A stretch of DNA of 64,000 nucleotides from Nocardia aurantia (GCF_009604425.1 NZ_WEGI01000001.1:434001-498000), one strand, 5' to 3'. Positions 31,249 to 39,672 are shown, counted from the stretch's first letter. The notes: generated from the letters alone by a model not told the origin. A program made the numbers and translations.

Positions 31249-32883
31249 ATGTTGAGCACGATGCAGGACGAGCAGCTGTCGCTGGCGACCCTGTTGCGGT
31301 ACGCCGCCACGTTCCAGGGGGACTCCACGGTCTCGACCTGGACCGGGGACGGGGTTCGCACCATCACCTATCGCGAGCTGGGGGCGCTGGGCGCGCAGCT
31401 GGCGCACGCGTTGCGGGGTTTGGGCATCGGTGTCGGTGATCGGGTCGGCACGTTCATGTGGAACAACAACGAGCACATGTGCGTGTACGCGGCGGTGCCC
31501 GCGATGGGTGCGGTGCTGCACGCGCTCAATATCCGGTTGTTCCCGGAGCAGCTGGTGTACGTCGCGAACCATGCCGAGGATCGGGTGGTCGTCGTGGACG
31601 GGTCGCTGGTTCCGATGTTCAACCAGTACCTGCCGGCGTTGCGGACGGTGCGGGACGTCATCGTCGTCAACGGGGATCCGGCGACCGTGCAGGCGCCGGA
31701 GGGGGTGACCGTGCACGCCTGGGGTGAGCTGCTCGGTGGGCAGCCCACCGAGTACGACTTCCCGATTCTCGACGAGCGGTCGGCCGCGGGGATGTGCTAC
31801 ACGTCGGGGACCACGGGGGACCCGAAGGGGGTGGTGTATTCGCATCGGTCCAATTGGCTGCACGCCATGCAGGTGATCTCGCCGAACGGGATGGGGTTCA
31901 CCGCCGCGGATCATGTGCTCGCGATCGTGCCGTTGTTCCACGCCAACGCGTGGGGGCTGCCGTATGCCGCGATGATGTCCGGCGCCGATGTGCTGATGCC
32001 CGATCGGTTCCTGCAGCCGGGACCACTGTTGCAGATGATGGCGGCGCAGCGGCCCACCTTCGCGGCCGCGGTGCCGACCATCTGGGGTGGGGTGCTGGCT
32101 CAGCTGGACGCGGCGCCGCAGGACATCGCCCATTTGCGGACGGTGGTGGTCGGCGGGTCGGCGTTGCCGCCGGCGATGATGCACGCCTTCCAGGAGAAGT
32201 ACGGGGTGCGGTTGCTGCACGCGTGGGGGATGACCGAGACGTCGCCGCTGGGTAGCGTCTCGCATCCGCCTACCGGGGTGCCGGTGGAGGAGGAGTGGGA
32301 GTACCGGTACAGCCAGGGGTTGTTCCCGGCCTCGGTGCGGGCCCGGCTGGTCGGTGACGACGGGGCGGTGCTGCCCAACGACGGTAAAGCCGTGGGGGAG
32401 TTGGAGGTTCGCGGGCCTTGGATCACCGGGTCGTATTACTCGCCGGACGGCAAGGAGGTCGATCCGGACAAATTCGACGACGGGTGGCTGCGGACCGGTG
32501 ACGTCGGCAAGATCACGCCGAACGGGTATCTCACGCTGGTGGATCGGACGAAGGACGTGATCAAGTCCGGCGGTGAGTGGATCTCGTCGGTCGATCTGGA
32601 GAACGCCATCCTCGGGCATCCCGCCGTGGCCGAGGCCTCGGTGATCGGGATCCCGGACGCGAAGTGGGACGAGCGGCCGCTGGTCGCGGTCGTGCTCAAG
32701 GAGGGTGTCACCGCGGAGCCCGCGGAGTTGCGGGAGTTCCTGGCCGACAAGTTCGCGAAATGGCAGCTGCCGGAATATTGGACGTTCATCGACGAGGTTC
32801 CCAAGACCAGTGTCGGCAAGTTCGACAAGAAGCGGCTGCGGGCGCGGTACGCGGATGGGGACCTGGAGGTCGTGAAGCTCTGA
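31249..32883 (+). CDS. Fatty-acid-CoA ligase (FadD-type)
   Basis: A 544-residue ANL enzyme activating medium- or long-chain fatty acids. The P-loop CYTSGTTGDPKGVVYSHRSN, the HANAWGLPYAAMMSG segment, HAWGMTETSPLGSV, the adenylate aspartate in DGWLRTGDVGKITPNG, the hinge DRTKDVIKSGGEWISSVDLE and the C-terminal lysine of TSVGKFDKKRLR are all present. MLSTMQDEQLSLATLLRYAA at the start is characteristic of the actinobacterial branch annotated as FadD, sometimes alkK-like. The ATG at 31249 has GAAGGAGG upstream. A stable hairpin follows the stop, and a defective ligase homologue is the next gene. It is probably part of a beta-oxidation or lipid-recycling function. Confidence 0.92.
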   Translation: MLSTMQDEQLSLATLLRYAATFQGDSTVSTWTGDGVRTITYRELGALGAQLAHALRGLGIGVGDRVGTFMWNNNEHMCVYAAVPAMGAVLHALNIRLFPEQLVYVANHAEDRVVVVDGSLVPMFNQYLPALRTVRDVIVVNGDPATVQAPEGVTVHAWGELLGGQPTEYDFPILDERSAAGMCYTSGTTGDPKGVVYSHRSNWLHAMQVISPNGMGFTAADHVLAIVPLFHANAWGLPYAAMMSGADVLMPDRFLQPGPLLQMMAAQRPTFAAAVPTIWGGVLAQLDAAPQDIAHLRTVVVGGSALPPAMMHAFQEKYGVRLLHAWGMTETSPLGSVSHPPTGVPVEEEWEYRYSQGLFPASVRARLVGDDGAVLPNDGKAVGELEVRGPWITGSYYSPDGKEVDPDKFDDGWLRTGDVGKITPNGYLTLVDRTKDVIKSGGEWISSVDLENAILGHPAVAEASVIGIPDAKWDERPLVAVVLKEGVTAEPAELREFLADKFAKWQLPEYWTFIDEVPKTSVGKFDKKRLRARYADGDLEVVKL

Positions 32884-32891
32884 CGGCCGCG

Positions 32892-32934
32892 GGCGGGACG
32901 GGCCGGGGGCGGTTACCCTGGGCCCCGTCCCGCC
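32892..32934 (+). terminator. 11-bp stem after fadD
   Basis: GGCGGGACGGG (32892-32902) pairs exactly with CCCGTCCCGCC (32924-32934) across a 21-base loop, starting 8 bases after the fadD stop and ending 30 bases before the next gene's GTG. A strong GC hairpin without T-run is typical of actinobacterial termination, or it could attenuate expression of the following gene. Confidence 0.6.
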
Positions 32935-32964
32935 ATCGGCGGCGTGGGGGAAGGAGTTACCGGC

Positions 32965-34365
32965 GTGAGCGGTCAGGGGCCGGAGGCGGAGCGACCCCGC
33001 GGAGGCTTCCCGGGCACGCCCGGCGTGAGCGATCCGGGGGCGCTGGTGAGCCTGGTGCGGGCGCTGGGCCGGCGGGCCTGGGCCGAGGCCGAATATCTTC
33101 GACTGTGCGCGGTCGCGGGACTGGTCGGGCCGCGTTCGGTGGGGGCCTATCCGGCGGCTGCCAATGCCCTGTTCCGGTATGGGAGTTTGGTTGCGGCGCT
33201 GAGTTTTTCGGCGCAGCGGTGTGGTGGCCGGGCGGCGTTGATCGACGAGTCGGGGGCGTTGAGTTACGCCGAGGTCGACGATCGGTCCAATCGGCTGGCC
33301 AACGAGTGGCGCACGCGCGGGCTGCGCGCGGGGGAGACGGTCGCGCTGCTGGTCCGCAATCATCGCGGGCTGTTCGACGCGTTGTTCGCCGCCGCCAAGT
33401 GCGGGACGCGAATCCTGTTGCTGAATCCCGATTTCGCGGCGCCTCGGCTGGCCGAGATCGCGGAGCGGGACGGGATGGATCTGCTCGTGTACGACCAGGA
33501 GTTCGAGGCGGCGCTCGGCACGCTCAGCCCGCGTCGCGGGGCGTATCGGGCCTGGACCGATTCGCCTCATCTGCGCAGTCTCGAAACCCTCGTCGCCGCG
33601 GGGTCTTCCGAGCCGCCGCCGGTGCCCGCGGAGCTGGCGCGGGTGGTGTTGCCGAACGGTGTTGTCGCGGCCGGGGCGCAGGCGTGGTCGTTGCGGCCGC
33701 TGGGGGCGTTGCTGAGCCGGGTGCCGCTGCGGGCCCGCGAGGTCACGGAATGTCCGGTGCCGCTGTTCCATTCGCTGGGTTTCGCGATGGCGCTGGTGTC
33801 CGTCGGCCTGGGGTCGACGCTGGTGATCCGCCGCCGGTTCGAGCCGCGCCGGGTGCTCGACAGCATGGCCCGCAATCGGGCCACCGCGCTGATCGTGGCG
33901 CCGGTGATGTTGTCGCGGCTCACCGATCTGGACCCCTTGTCGTTCACCGAGAGCGATCTGTCCGCCTTGCGGGTGGTGCTGGTCGGTGGGTCGCGGCTCG
34001 GTGGTGATCTGTGCCGGCGCACCGCTCATCGGCTCGGCTCGGTGCTGTATCACGTGTACGGATCCACGGCGGCCGGGTGTGTCGCTGTTGCCACGCCCGC
34101 CGATCTGGCGGCCGAACCTCGTTGTGCCGGTAGGCCGCTGCTCGGCACGGTGGTGCGGATCGTCGACGAGGCCGGGGACACGGTGCCCACCGGTACCAGC
34201 GGCGCCATTCTGGCCGGGAATACCGTCCCGGCGGGGGACGATCGGCTGGTGCCCACCGGCGATCTCGGCCGCTTCGACGCCGCCGGACGGCTTTTCGTGG
34301 ACGGCCGGGCCGCCGGGGTCACGGGCTCGGGCAATACCGCCGTCCCGGAGGATTCGCGCAGGTAG
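32965..34365 (+). CDS. Degenerate AMP-ligase homologue lacking catalytic motifs
   Basis: A 466-residue protein clearly descended from acyl-CoA ligases. It has ALIDESGALSYAEVDDRSNR, GLRAGETVALLVRNHRGLFD, LFHSLGFAMALVSVGLGST and LVGGSRLGGDLCRRTAHRLG, then VYGSTAAGCVAVATP and PTGDLGRFDAAGRLFVDGRA. The phosphate-binding TSGTTGxPKG is replaced by LARVVLPNGVVAAGAQAWSL, the Y-G-S-T-E glutamate is alanine, and the whole C-terminal subdomain with the catalytic lysine is gone. It therefore should not adenylate. The frame is intact and codon use is normal, so it is probably expressed with a binding or regulatory role. The GTG at 32965 follows AAGGAG. Confidence 0.8.
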   Translation: MSGQGPEAERPRGGFPGTPGVSDPGALVSLVRALGRRAWAEAEYLRLCAVAGLVGPRSVGAYPAAANALFRYGSLVAALSFSAQRCGGRAALIDESGALSYAEVDDRSNRLANEWRTRGLRAGETVALLVRNHRGLFDALFAAAKCGTRILLLNPDFAAPRLAEIAERDGMDLLVYDQEFEAALGTLSPRRGAYRAWTDSPHLRSLETLVAAGSSEPPPVPAELARVVLPNGVVAAGAQAWSLRPLGALLSRVPLRAREVTECPVPLFHSLGFAMALVSVGLGSTLVIRRRFEPRRVLDSMARNRATALIVAPVMLSRLTDLDPLSFTESDLSALRVVLVGGSRLGGDLCRRTAHRLGSVLYHVYGSTAAGCVAVATPADLAAEPRCAGRPLLGTVVRIVDEAGDTVPTGTSGAILAGNTVPAGDDRLVPTGDLGRFDAAGRLFVDGRAAGVTGSGNTAVPEDSRR

Positions 34366-34487
34366 ACTTCGCCGCCGAATGTCCTGGAAGGCGGGATTCG
34401 GCCGTGGGTATCCGATCGGCCGAATCCCTGCCCGAAGCCGGCTGGACCGAATACTCTGTTCCACGACCTGCGGCGAAGAGGAAAGCG

Positions 34488-35330
34488 ATGTCGGACAGCC
34501 GAACCGGGGCCGAATCCCGGTTGTCGACGAAGGTCGACGTCTCGGTGCCGCACCCGGCCCGGGTGTACGACTATCTGCTGGGCGGCCGCGACCACTACCC
34601 ACCCGATCGCAATCTCGGGGACGCGATCATCGCCGACGTACCGGACGTCCAGATCGCCGCGCGGGCGAATCGCGCCTTTCTCGGGCGTGCGGTGCGTTGT
34701 CTGGTGGGGGAATTGGGGATCACGCAGTTCCTCGACATCGGTACCGGGATTCCGTCCGCCGGCAATACGCACGAGGTGGCCCAGGCGCTGGATCCGGCGG
34801 CCCGGGTGGTCTACGTGGATCACGATCCGATCGTGATGGTGCACGCGCGGGCGTTGCTGAAGGGCACGCCGCAGGGGCGGACCTCGTTCATCCACGCGGA
34901 TCTGCGGGATCCGGAGACGATCCTCGCCGACCCGTGCCTCACCGCGAATCTGGATCTCGAACGGCCGGTGGCGATCATGCTGGTCGCCATCATGATGTAC
35001 ATCCTGGACAAGGATGGGCCGCAGGCGATCGTCGCGCGCCTGCTGGACGCGGTGCCGCCCGGAAGTTGTGTGGTGATCACCCATTTGACCGGTGACACGA
35101 ATCTCCGGGGCGTGCTGCGCATCGTCGAACTGGGGAAGCGCAGCGGCGTGAACCAGTGCGCGCGCAGTCGCGCCGAGTTCGAGAGTCTGTTCGCCGGAAC
35201 GGAATTGGTGGCCCCGGGCATCGCGCCGGTGTCGGGCTGGCGGCCGGATCTGGCCGGTACCACCGAGGTCGACCTCGCGGGTGCGGCCGACTCCGCACTG
35301 CTCTGGGCGGGCGTCGGCCGCAAGCGCTGA
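34488..35330 (+). CDS. DUF574-family SAM-dependent methyltransferase
   Basis: A 280-residue S-adenosylmethionine-binding protein of the large actinobacterial DUF574 group. Signatures are VPHPARVYDYLLGGRDHYPP near the start, the SAM site QFLDIGTGIPSAGNTHEVAQ, RVVYVDHDPIVMVHARALL with the acidic ribose ligand, SFIHADLRDPETIL, and the PVAIMLVAIMMYILDKDGPQ helix. Members are numerous in Nocardia and Streptomyces genomes and mostly of unknown substrate. The ATG at 34488 follows GAAGAGGAAAG; an upstream in-frame ATG at 34404 lacks support. It stands alone, ending in a shared hairpin with the convergent gene. Confidence 0.9.
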   Translation: MSDSRTGAESRLSTKVDVSVPHPARVYDYLLGGRDHYPPDRNLGDAIIADVPDVQIAARANRAFLGRAVRCLVGELGITQFLDIGTGIPSAGNTHEVAQALDPAARVVYVDHDPIVMVHARALLKGTPQGRTSFIHADLRDPETILADPCLTANLDLERPVAIMLVAIMMYILDKDGPQAIVARLLDAVPPGSCVVITHLTGDTNLRGVLRIVELGKRSGVNQCARSRAEFESLFAGTELVAPGIAPVSGWRPDLAGTTEVDLAGAADSALLWAGVGRKR

Positions 35331-35336
35331 ACGTGT

Positions 35337-35350
35337 CCCGTCAGGACGGG
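35337..35350. terminator. Small bidirectional hairpin
   Basis: CCCGT (35337-35341), loop CAGG, ACGGG (35346-35350) sits in the 24-base gap between the convergent methyltransferase and SCO5389-like genes. It is the only structure available to end both transcripts. Confidence 0.45.
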
Positions 35351-35354
35351 TTCG

Positions 35355-35747
35355 TCAGCAGTTGCGCAGTTCCGGGCTCTGGTTCAGCAGCTGGGCCCGG
35401 GTGGAGATGAAGGTGGAGTAGGTGTCGTTGCCGACCGAGCTCAGGGGGAAGGCCGCGACCCGATGACAGTTCTGGAAGGCGAGTTTCACACCGAAGTGCC
35501 GCTCCAGACCGCCGCGGATGGCGTCGGAGGCCAGGGCCCGCAACAGCTGGCCGCGGGCCGCCTCGTCCGGCGGGGCCACCAGGTTGTCCGCGTATTCGTC
35601 CGTGCCCGAATGCAATTCGGACACGACGCGGCTGACCACTTCGTAGGCGTAGGGCAGTGAGCTGCGGACGCAGTCGACGAATTCGTCGTCCGAGACCTCA
35701 CCGCGTTCGGCACGTTCGAGCAGCGCGGATGGAACGTCCAGTGACAT
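35355..35747 (-). CDS. SCO5389-family conserved actinobacterial protein
   Basis: A 130-residue cytoplasmic protein. MSLDVPSALLERAERGEVSD, CVRSSLPYAYEVVSRVVSEL, ARGQLLRALASDAIRGGLER and FGVKLAFQNCHRVAAFPL, with the ending QLLNQSPELRNC, match the SCO5389 family of Streptomyces, widespread in actinobacteria and without known biochemical role. The sequence is mostly helical with a conserved NCHRVA core that may form a binding pocket. The ATG at 35747 follows AAGGAGAG. It is transcribed after the nitronate monooxygenase gene on the same strand (57-base gap) and may be independent of it. Confidence 0.85.
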   Translation of the reverse strand: MSLDVPSALLERAERGEVSDDEFVDCVRSSLPYAYEVVSRVVSELHSGTDEYADNLVAPPDEAARGQLLRALASDAIRGGLERHFGVKLAFQNCHRVAAFPLSSVGNDTYSTFISTRAQLLNQSPELRNC

Positions 35748-35804
35748 AACGCTCTCCTTGTGGGATGGCGGATGATGTCACTCGATTCTAAACGAAAAAC
35801 GTTG

Positions 35805-36848
35805 TCAACAAGACTGGAACCGTCGTGAAAGTGCCGCTTCCAGAGCATCTTTCGTTTCGCGCGCGAGCCGGGCCACCAGCTCGCCGGCGGGTGCGTCGGT
35901 GATGAGGGTGTGGGTCTGTCCGGACCACATGTTGATGTTTCCGGCATCACCGGCGGCCCGGGCGGACTGTCGCAACGGTCCGGTCGCGTAGTGGATCTCG
36001 GGATACGCGGACGGCGCGCTGGGGTGTCCGACGATGAAATCGTTGCGCAGGCCGCGCGCCCGGCGGCCGGTGAATGCGCGCGTGAGCATCGTCGGGATGT
36101 CCCGTACGAGCGCTTCGCGGTGCGCCGGCACCGTACCGGCCTCGGGGCAGCGCAGGAAGGCGGTGCCGAGTTGGGCGGCGGCGGCGCCGGCGGCGAGCAC
36201 GGCGGCGATCCCGGCGCCGGTGGCGATGCCGCCGGCGGCGACGACCGGCCGATCCACCGCCGCGGTGAGTAGTTGCAGCAGTGCCAGGGTCGACAACGGG
36301 TCGCGATCGTCGGCGGCGGGATCGTCGGTGAAACCCGCGCGGTGCCCGCCGGCCTCGGCGCCCTGGGCCACCAGTACGTCGGCCCCGGCCTCGATCGCGA
36401 GCCGGGCCTCCCCGACCGCGGTCACCGTCACCCACACCTCGGTGCCGGCCGCGTGCAGCCGGCCTATCTCCGCCGCGGACGGGCTGCCGAAGGCGAACGA
36501 GGCCACCGGGACCGGCTCGGCGACGAGCGCGTCGAGTTTGGCGGCCCAGTCGTCGGTCTCGAATCGTGCCTCGCCGAGCGGGAATTCGCGGCCCAGCCGG
36601 TCGAGGTAGCCGGCGTATTGCTCCGGCGGCGTGGGCGTGCCGGGAACGAACAGGTTGACCCCGAACGGTGCGGCGGTCGCCGCCCGGACCCGGGCGACGC
36701 GCCGTGACATCTCGGCGGCGTCGAGGTAGCCGGCGGCGAGGAAACCGAGCCCGCCGGCGTCGGACACCGCCACGGCCAGTTCCGGGGTGGACGGGCCACC
36801 CGCCATCGGCGACAGCACGATCGGAATCCGGACATCATCGAGGATCAT
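35805..36848 (-). CDS. Nitronate monooxygenase (2-nitropropane dioxygenase family)
   Basis: A 347-residue FMN-dependent TIM-barrel enzyme that oxidises alkyl nitronates and detoxifies compounds such as propionate-3-nitronate. PIVLSPMAGGPSTPELAVAV at the start, GGLGFLAAGYLDAAEM, APFGVNLFVPG, DVLVAQGAEAGGHRAGF (the conserved A-x-G-x-E-A-G-G-H phosphate-binding turn with the catalytic histidine), PVVAAGGIATGAGIAAVL and GAAAAQLGTAFLRCPEA are all present. The ATG at 36848 is preferred; TAACACT just upstream could be a -10 giving a near-leaderless message, and a GTG at 36854 is also possible. It is divergent from the M23 peptidase gene. Confidence 0.9.
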   Translation of the reverse strand: MILDDVRIPIVLSPMAGGPSTPELAVAVSDAGGLGFLAAGYLDAAEMSRRVARVRAATAAPFGVNLFVPGTPTPPEQYAGYLDRLGREFPLGEARFETDDWAAKLDALVAEPVPVASFAFGSPSAAEIGRLHAAGTEVWVTVTAVGEARLAIEAGADVLVAQGAEAGGHRAGFTDDPAADDRDPLSTLALLQLLTAAVDRPVVAAGGIATGAGIAAVLAAGAAAAQLGTAFLRCPEAGTVPAHREALVRDIPTMLTRAFTGRRARGLRNDFIVGHPSAPSAYPEIHYATGPLRQSARAAGDAGNINMWSGQTHTLITDAPAGELVARLARETKDALEAALSRRFQSC

Positions 36849-36933
36849 GCCCACAGTGTTACTCCGGCGGATTGCCTGCTAGGGCACCGCCACGGGGCGC
36901 GATTCCGCTCCTACCTGCCGTTATTTCAGAAGG

Positions 36934-36961
36934 TTGCGAAATGGTCACGACAGAGTACAGT
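36934..36961 (+). promoter_or_regulatory. Promoter of the M23 peptidase gene
   Basis: TTGCGA (36934-36939), a 16-base spacer and TACAGT (36956-36961) form a reasonable sigma-A promoter; transcription would begin near 36968, just before the structured leader, giving a leader of about 107 bases before the peptidase start. Confidence 0.55.
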
Positions 36962-36976
36962 TTCTGTCACAGCGGA

Positions 36977-37041
36977 TGCCGAATCGTTATCGAATCCTGA
37001 GTTTGGATCGCTGATCCCCCTGAGGGATTCGAGATTCGGCA
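36977..37041 (+). promoter_or_regulatory. Structured leader, possible riboswitch, upstream of M23 peptidase
   Basis: A three-tier stem: outer TGCCGAAT (36977-36984) with ATTCGGCA (37034-37041), inner CGAATCC (36991-36997) with GGATTCG (37025-37031), and an apical GGATC-GCT-GATCC. The asymmetric internal loop is 6 bases on the left and 2 on the right. Actinobacterial cell-wall hydrolase genes (rpf, NlpC/P60, M23) are often controlled by the c-di-AMP ydaO/yuaA riboswitch, which also has GAATCC-like pairing. The match to that motif is not proven by eye, and the element seems short for it. The pairing itself is exact. Confidence 0.5.
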
Positions 37042-37074
37042 GCAGACCGAGTTTGACCGACGCTAGGACGAGCC

Positions 37075-37911
37075 TTGCCGCAGCACCGTGTTACAGCGAG
37101 TTCCGTATCCGTGAAGGAATTGTTGGAGGACCTGCGTGCCGAGGGTGGAGCCGGTCGGAGTCCGCGTCGCCGTCCCGAATCGCGGCCGGGCGACCGCATG
37201 CGGATGGCCGCCGGCGCCGCGGTGGCGGCGGGTGCGCTGATCGGCACCGCCGCGCAGATCGCACAGGCCGCACCGCTGTCCAATTACGACGCCGACACCG
37301 TGGAGCCGGCCACCGCGGCGCAGCCGGTCGCCGTCCCGCAGGCGAGCGAGATCGCCGATGCCGCAACCGATCTCACGGCCGACCCGGCGGCGGAGCCGAG
37401 TCCCTTCGGGCTGCAGAATCTGCCGCCCGAGGTCGCGGGCCCGCTGGCCCAGGCCGAACAGGTCATCAAAAACCTGCAGCAGCAAGCGGTTCCGGCGGCC
37501 ACCGTGCGGCCGGTCGCCGGTGTGATGACCTCGGGATACGGATCCCGTTGGGGCGCTTTCCACTACGGTGTCGATTTCGCCGATTCGATCGGTAGCCCGA
37601 TTCATTCCGTCGAGAACGGCACGGTGATCGACGCCGGGCCCGCCTCCGGATTCGGCTTGTGGGTCCGCGTGCAGCACGACGACGGCACGACCGCCGTCTA
37701 CGGGCACGTCAACGAGATCATGGCCCAGGTCGGGCAGCGGGTGCACGCGGGCGATGTGATCGCCACCGTCGGCAACCGCGGCGATTCGACCGGACCGCAT
37801 CTGCACTTGGAGATCTGGGATCCCGATGGTTCCCGGATCGATCCGCAGCCGTACCTCGCGGCTCGGGGGGTTGTTCTCTCGCAACAGCAATGGGGTCCCG
37901 GACAGGAATAA
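37075..37911 (+). CDS. Secreted M23 (LytM-type) peptidoglycan endopeptidase
   Basis: A 278-residue exported hydrolase. A long basic N-terminal region precedes the hydrophobic export segment at about residues 43-65 (MAAGAAVAAGALIGTAAQIA, then QAA). A linker rich in A/P/T follows, then the zinc peptidase domain from about 145: VMTSGYGSRWGAFHYGVDFA with the H and D ligands, AVYGHVNEIMAQVGQRVHAG, and GDSTGPHLHLEIWDPDG with H-x-H. All four metal/catalytic positions are intact. It should cleave peptide cross-links in the cell wall. The TTG at 37075 is the likely start, since no ATG lies before the export segment. The upstream folded leader suggests post-transcriptional control. Five bases after its stop a LuxR-type gene begins. 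Confidence 0.9.
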   Translation: MPQHRVTASSVSVKELLEDLRAEGGAGRSPRRRPESRPGDRMRMAAGAAVAAGALIGTAAQIAQAAPLSNYDADTVEPATAAQPVAVPQASEIADAATDLTADPAAEPSPFGLQNLPPEVAGPLAQAEQVIKNLQQQAVPAATVRPVAGVMTSGYGSRWGAFHYGVDFADSIGSPIHSVENGTVIDAGPASGFGLWVRVQHDDGTTAVYGHVNEIMAQVGQRVHAGDVIATVGNRGDSTGPHLHLEIWDPDGSRIDPQPYLAARGVVLSQQQWGPGQE

Positions 37912-37916
37912 AGACA

Positions 37917-38960
37917 ATGGTGGGAATCGGAGTAGCCGTCCGTCAGCAGCACAGTCTGATGACGACGAACGGTTCGATGAGTTTGACGAGTTTTCAACAG
38001 CTGTTCGAGCATGATTCCCCGCACGGGCGCACCTACGCGGCGCTGGTGGCACATCCGCGATCCACGCTAGCGGAATTGGCGGCCCATCTGGACCGCCCCA
38101 CCACCGCCGTCGCCGCCTCGCTCGAGGCATTGTGCGAGATGCAGGCCGTAGTGCGCATCGATACCAACGGCGTCGCCGTCTGGGATGCGCATGCGCCGGA
38201 AGTGTTGTCGGAGGCGGAATCCCGGCGCCGGCAACAGGAGATCGCCCGGATGCACGCGGCCGCGGCCCGGCTCGGCGAGACCTTCCGCTCGGTGCGGCGT
38301 TCGTCGCGCGGTGCGGGCACGACCGCCCCGATCTACGAGATCCGGGACATGGTGGCCGAATTCGAGGAATTACAGCAGTCCGCGCGTAGCGGCGTGCGGC
38401 TGGTGGAACGCGGCCCGTTCCTCTGCGAGGGCGAGCGGGCGGAGCGGCTGTTCGAACTGAAATCGGCGCGGATCGCCTCCGGCGTCCGTTATCAGACGCT
38501 CTATCAGGACAACATCTATCAGGACGCTGACCGGCTGCGGTTCGCGCTGTCCACCAATTCGGCCGGGGCACAGGCCCGTACCCTGCCGGATCCGCCGCTG
38601 AAGGTGATCATCGCCGACGGCGAGCGGGCGGCGCTGATGCTGCACCACGACGAGCGCCGCGGCGATCCGATCGGCATCCGGGTCGGCGCCTCGCCGATGC
38701 TGGACCTGCTGATCCACACCTTCGACGTGCTCTTCGCGATGGCCGCGCCGATCTCGGTCAACCCGAACGAGCCGCTGGAGGAACGGGATCGCGCGATCCT
38801 CACGCTGATGGGTCTGGGCGCCACCGACGACACGATCGCGCGGCGGCTGGGCATGTCCCGGCGGACCGTGGTGCGGCGCACCGCGGCCCTGCTCGAGCGG
38901 CTGGGGGCGAGTACCCGGTTCCAGGCCGGCGTGCAGGCGATGCGGCGGGGCTGGCTGTAG
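37917..38960 (+). CDS. LuxR-type transcriptional regulator with TrmB-like N-terminus
   Basis: A 347-residue regulator. The N-terminal part (TYAALVAHPRSTLAELAAHL, DRPTTAVAASLEALCEMQAV) looks like a winged helix-turn-helix of TrmB type. The middle (FEELQQSARSGVRLVERGPF to PLKVIIADGERAALMLHHDE) is a putative effector-binding domain. The C-terminal 60 residues are a LuxR helix-turn-helix: LTLMGLGATDDTIARRLGMS, RRTVVRRTAALLERLGASTR. Such proteins often stand next to secondary-metabolite genes in actinobacteria. It precedes the NRPS genes by 0.7 kb on the same strand and is a candidate activator (inference). The ATG at 37917 (AGGA upstream) is used; ATG at 37959 or 37977 are alternatives. Confidence 0.85.
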   Translation: MVGIGVAVRQQHSLMTTNGSMSLTSFQQLFEHDSPHGRTYAALVAHPRSTLAELAAHLDRPTTAVAASLEALCEMQAVVRIDTNGVAVWDAHAPEVLSEAESRRRQQEIARMHAAAARLGETFRSVRRSSRGAGTTAPIYEIRDMVAEFEELQQSARSGVRLVERGPFLCEGERAERLFELKSARIASGVRYQTLYQDNIYQDADRLRFALSTNSAGAQARTLPDPPLKVIIADGERAALMLHHDERRGDPIGIRVGASPMLDLLIHTFDVLFAMAAPISVNPNEPLEERDRAILTLMGLGATDDTIARRLGMSRRTVVRRTAALLERLGASTRFQAGVQAMRRGWL

Positions 38961-39103
38961 GGGGTGGCGAGTCCGGCGATTCGCCGGGCCGCGGGCGGTA
39001 CCACCCTGTCGTGCCGGCTCTACGAGCTCGCCGACGGTGATCCCGGCCGTCCCCGGTACTCGCGACCGGCGGCGTGCTCGACTACGCCGAACCGGCCGTG
39101 CGG

Positions 39104-39171
39104 GCGTCGCGGCCGGCCCGGTCGCTGATCGACCGTGGCGTCGCGGCCGGCCCGCTCGCTGATCGACCGTG
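39104..39171. repeat. 34-bp tandem repeat, two copies
   Basis: The unit beginning GCGTCGCGGCCGGCCC and ending TGATCGACCGTG occurs at 39104-39137 and again at 39138-39171 with a single G/C difference; a third copy starts (GCGTCGGCC) and diverges. Located in the NRPS upstream region. Confidence 0.85.
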
Positions 39172-39374
39172 GCGTCGGCCCGGGGGCCGGCGTCCCGCTC
39201 CGGCTGGACCGGGGAGCCGACCCGGTGGTGGTGGTCCGCGCTACGCTCGTCGTGATGTAGATCACGGCGCCGTACCGTACTCGGGGTAACGCCTCACGGT
39301 GTCGCCGACGATGGATGATTCGAATGTCGCGGCAGGTCGGACACCGGCATGTGACAGCGGTTGAACGGGCATGT

Positions 39375-39388
39375 ACTGTCCGGACAGT
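39375..39388. promoter_or_regulatory. 14-bp palindrome upstream of NRPS1
   Basis: ACTGTCCGGACAGT is a perfect palindrome 285 bases before the NRPS1 start. Its size fits a dimeric regulator site. The LuxR-type regulator encoded 0.4 kb upstream is a candidate ligand; this is inference only. Confidence 0.45.
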
Positions 39389-39672
39389 CCGCTGGACGCA
39401 TCGCGGCTTGTGGTGTGACGAGCAGATGCGAGGCGCCGAATCGTGCGCAGCCCGTACCCCTGCTCGGATCCCGCATGCCGATGTCCATGTGTCGGGCAGG
39501 GACTGGTTGGCTACTCACGATATCGGAGCACTTGTGGACTGACGTATGGACTTCGGGGGTCGTCGGGAACTGCGTACGTTGGTCGTTACCCGAACGGTCG
39601 GCCGGGGAAACCCGGTGCCGGCGGACAACGCCGCGGTGATCGTTCGATCAGGTCGAGAGGTGAAGCACACGG

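Larger units (their letters stand above)
38961..39672. other. 712-base region upstream of NRPS genes
   Basis: No convincing gene is present. It contains a two-unit 34-bp tandem repeat (39104-39171), a perfect 14-bp palindrome (39375-39388) and the ribosome site of NRPS1. It presumably holds the promoter and control sites of the peptide-synthetase operon, regulated perhaps by the LuxR-type protein just upstream. Confidence 0.55.

Noticed and set aside
30757..34602. 1281-codon minus-strand frame
   Set aside because: It is antisense to fadD and the degenerate ligase, and shares DNA with the monooxygenase start in another frame; proline/arginine/histidine-rich, no domain.
39104..39171. Tandem repeat considered as a CRISPR array
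   Set aside because: Only two directly adjacent units without spacers and no cas genes.
38961..39672. Short plus-strand frames upstream of NRPS1 considered as an MbtH-like gene
   Set aside because: None contains the MbtH tryptophan/proline signature; they are cysteine/arginine-rich chance frames.
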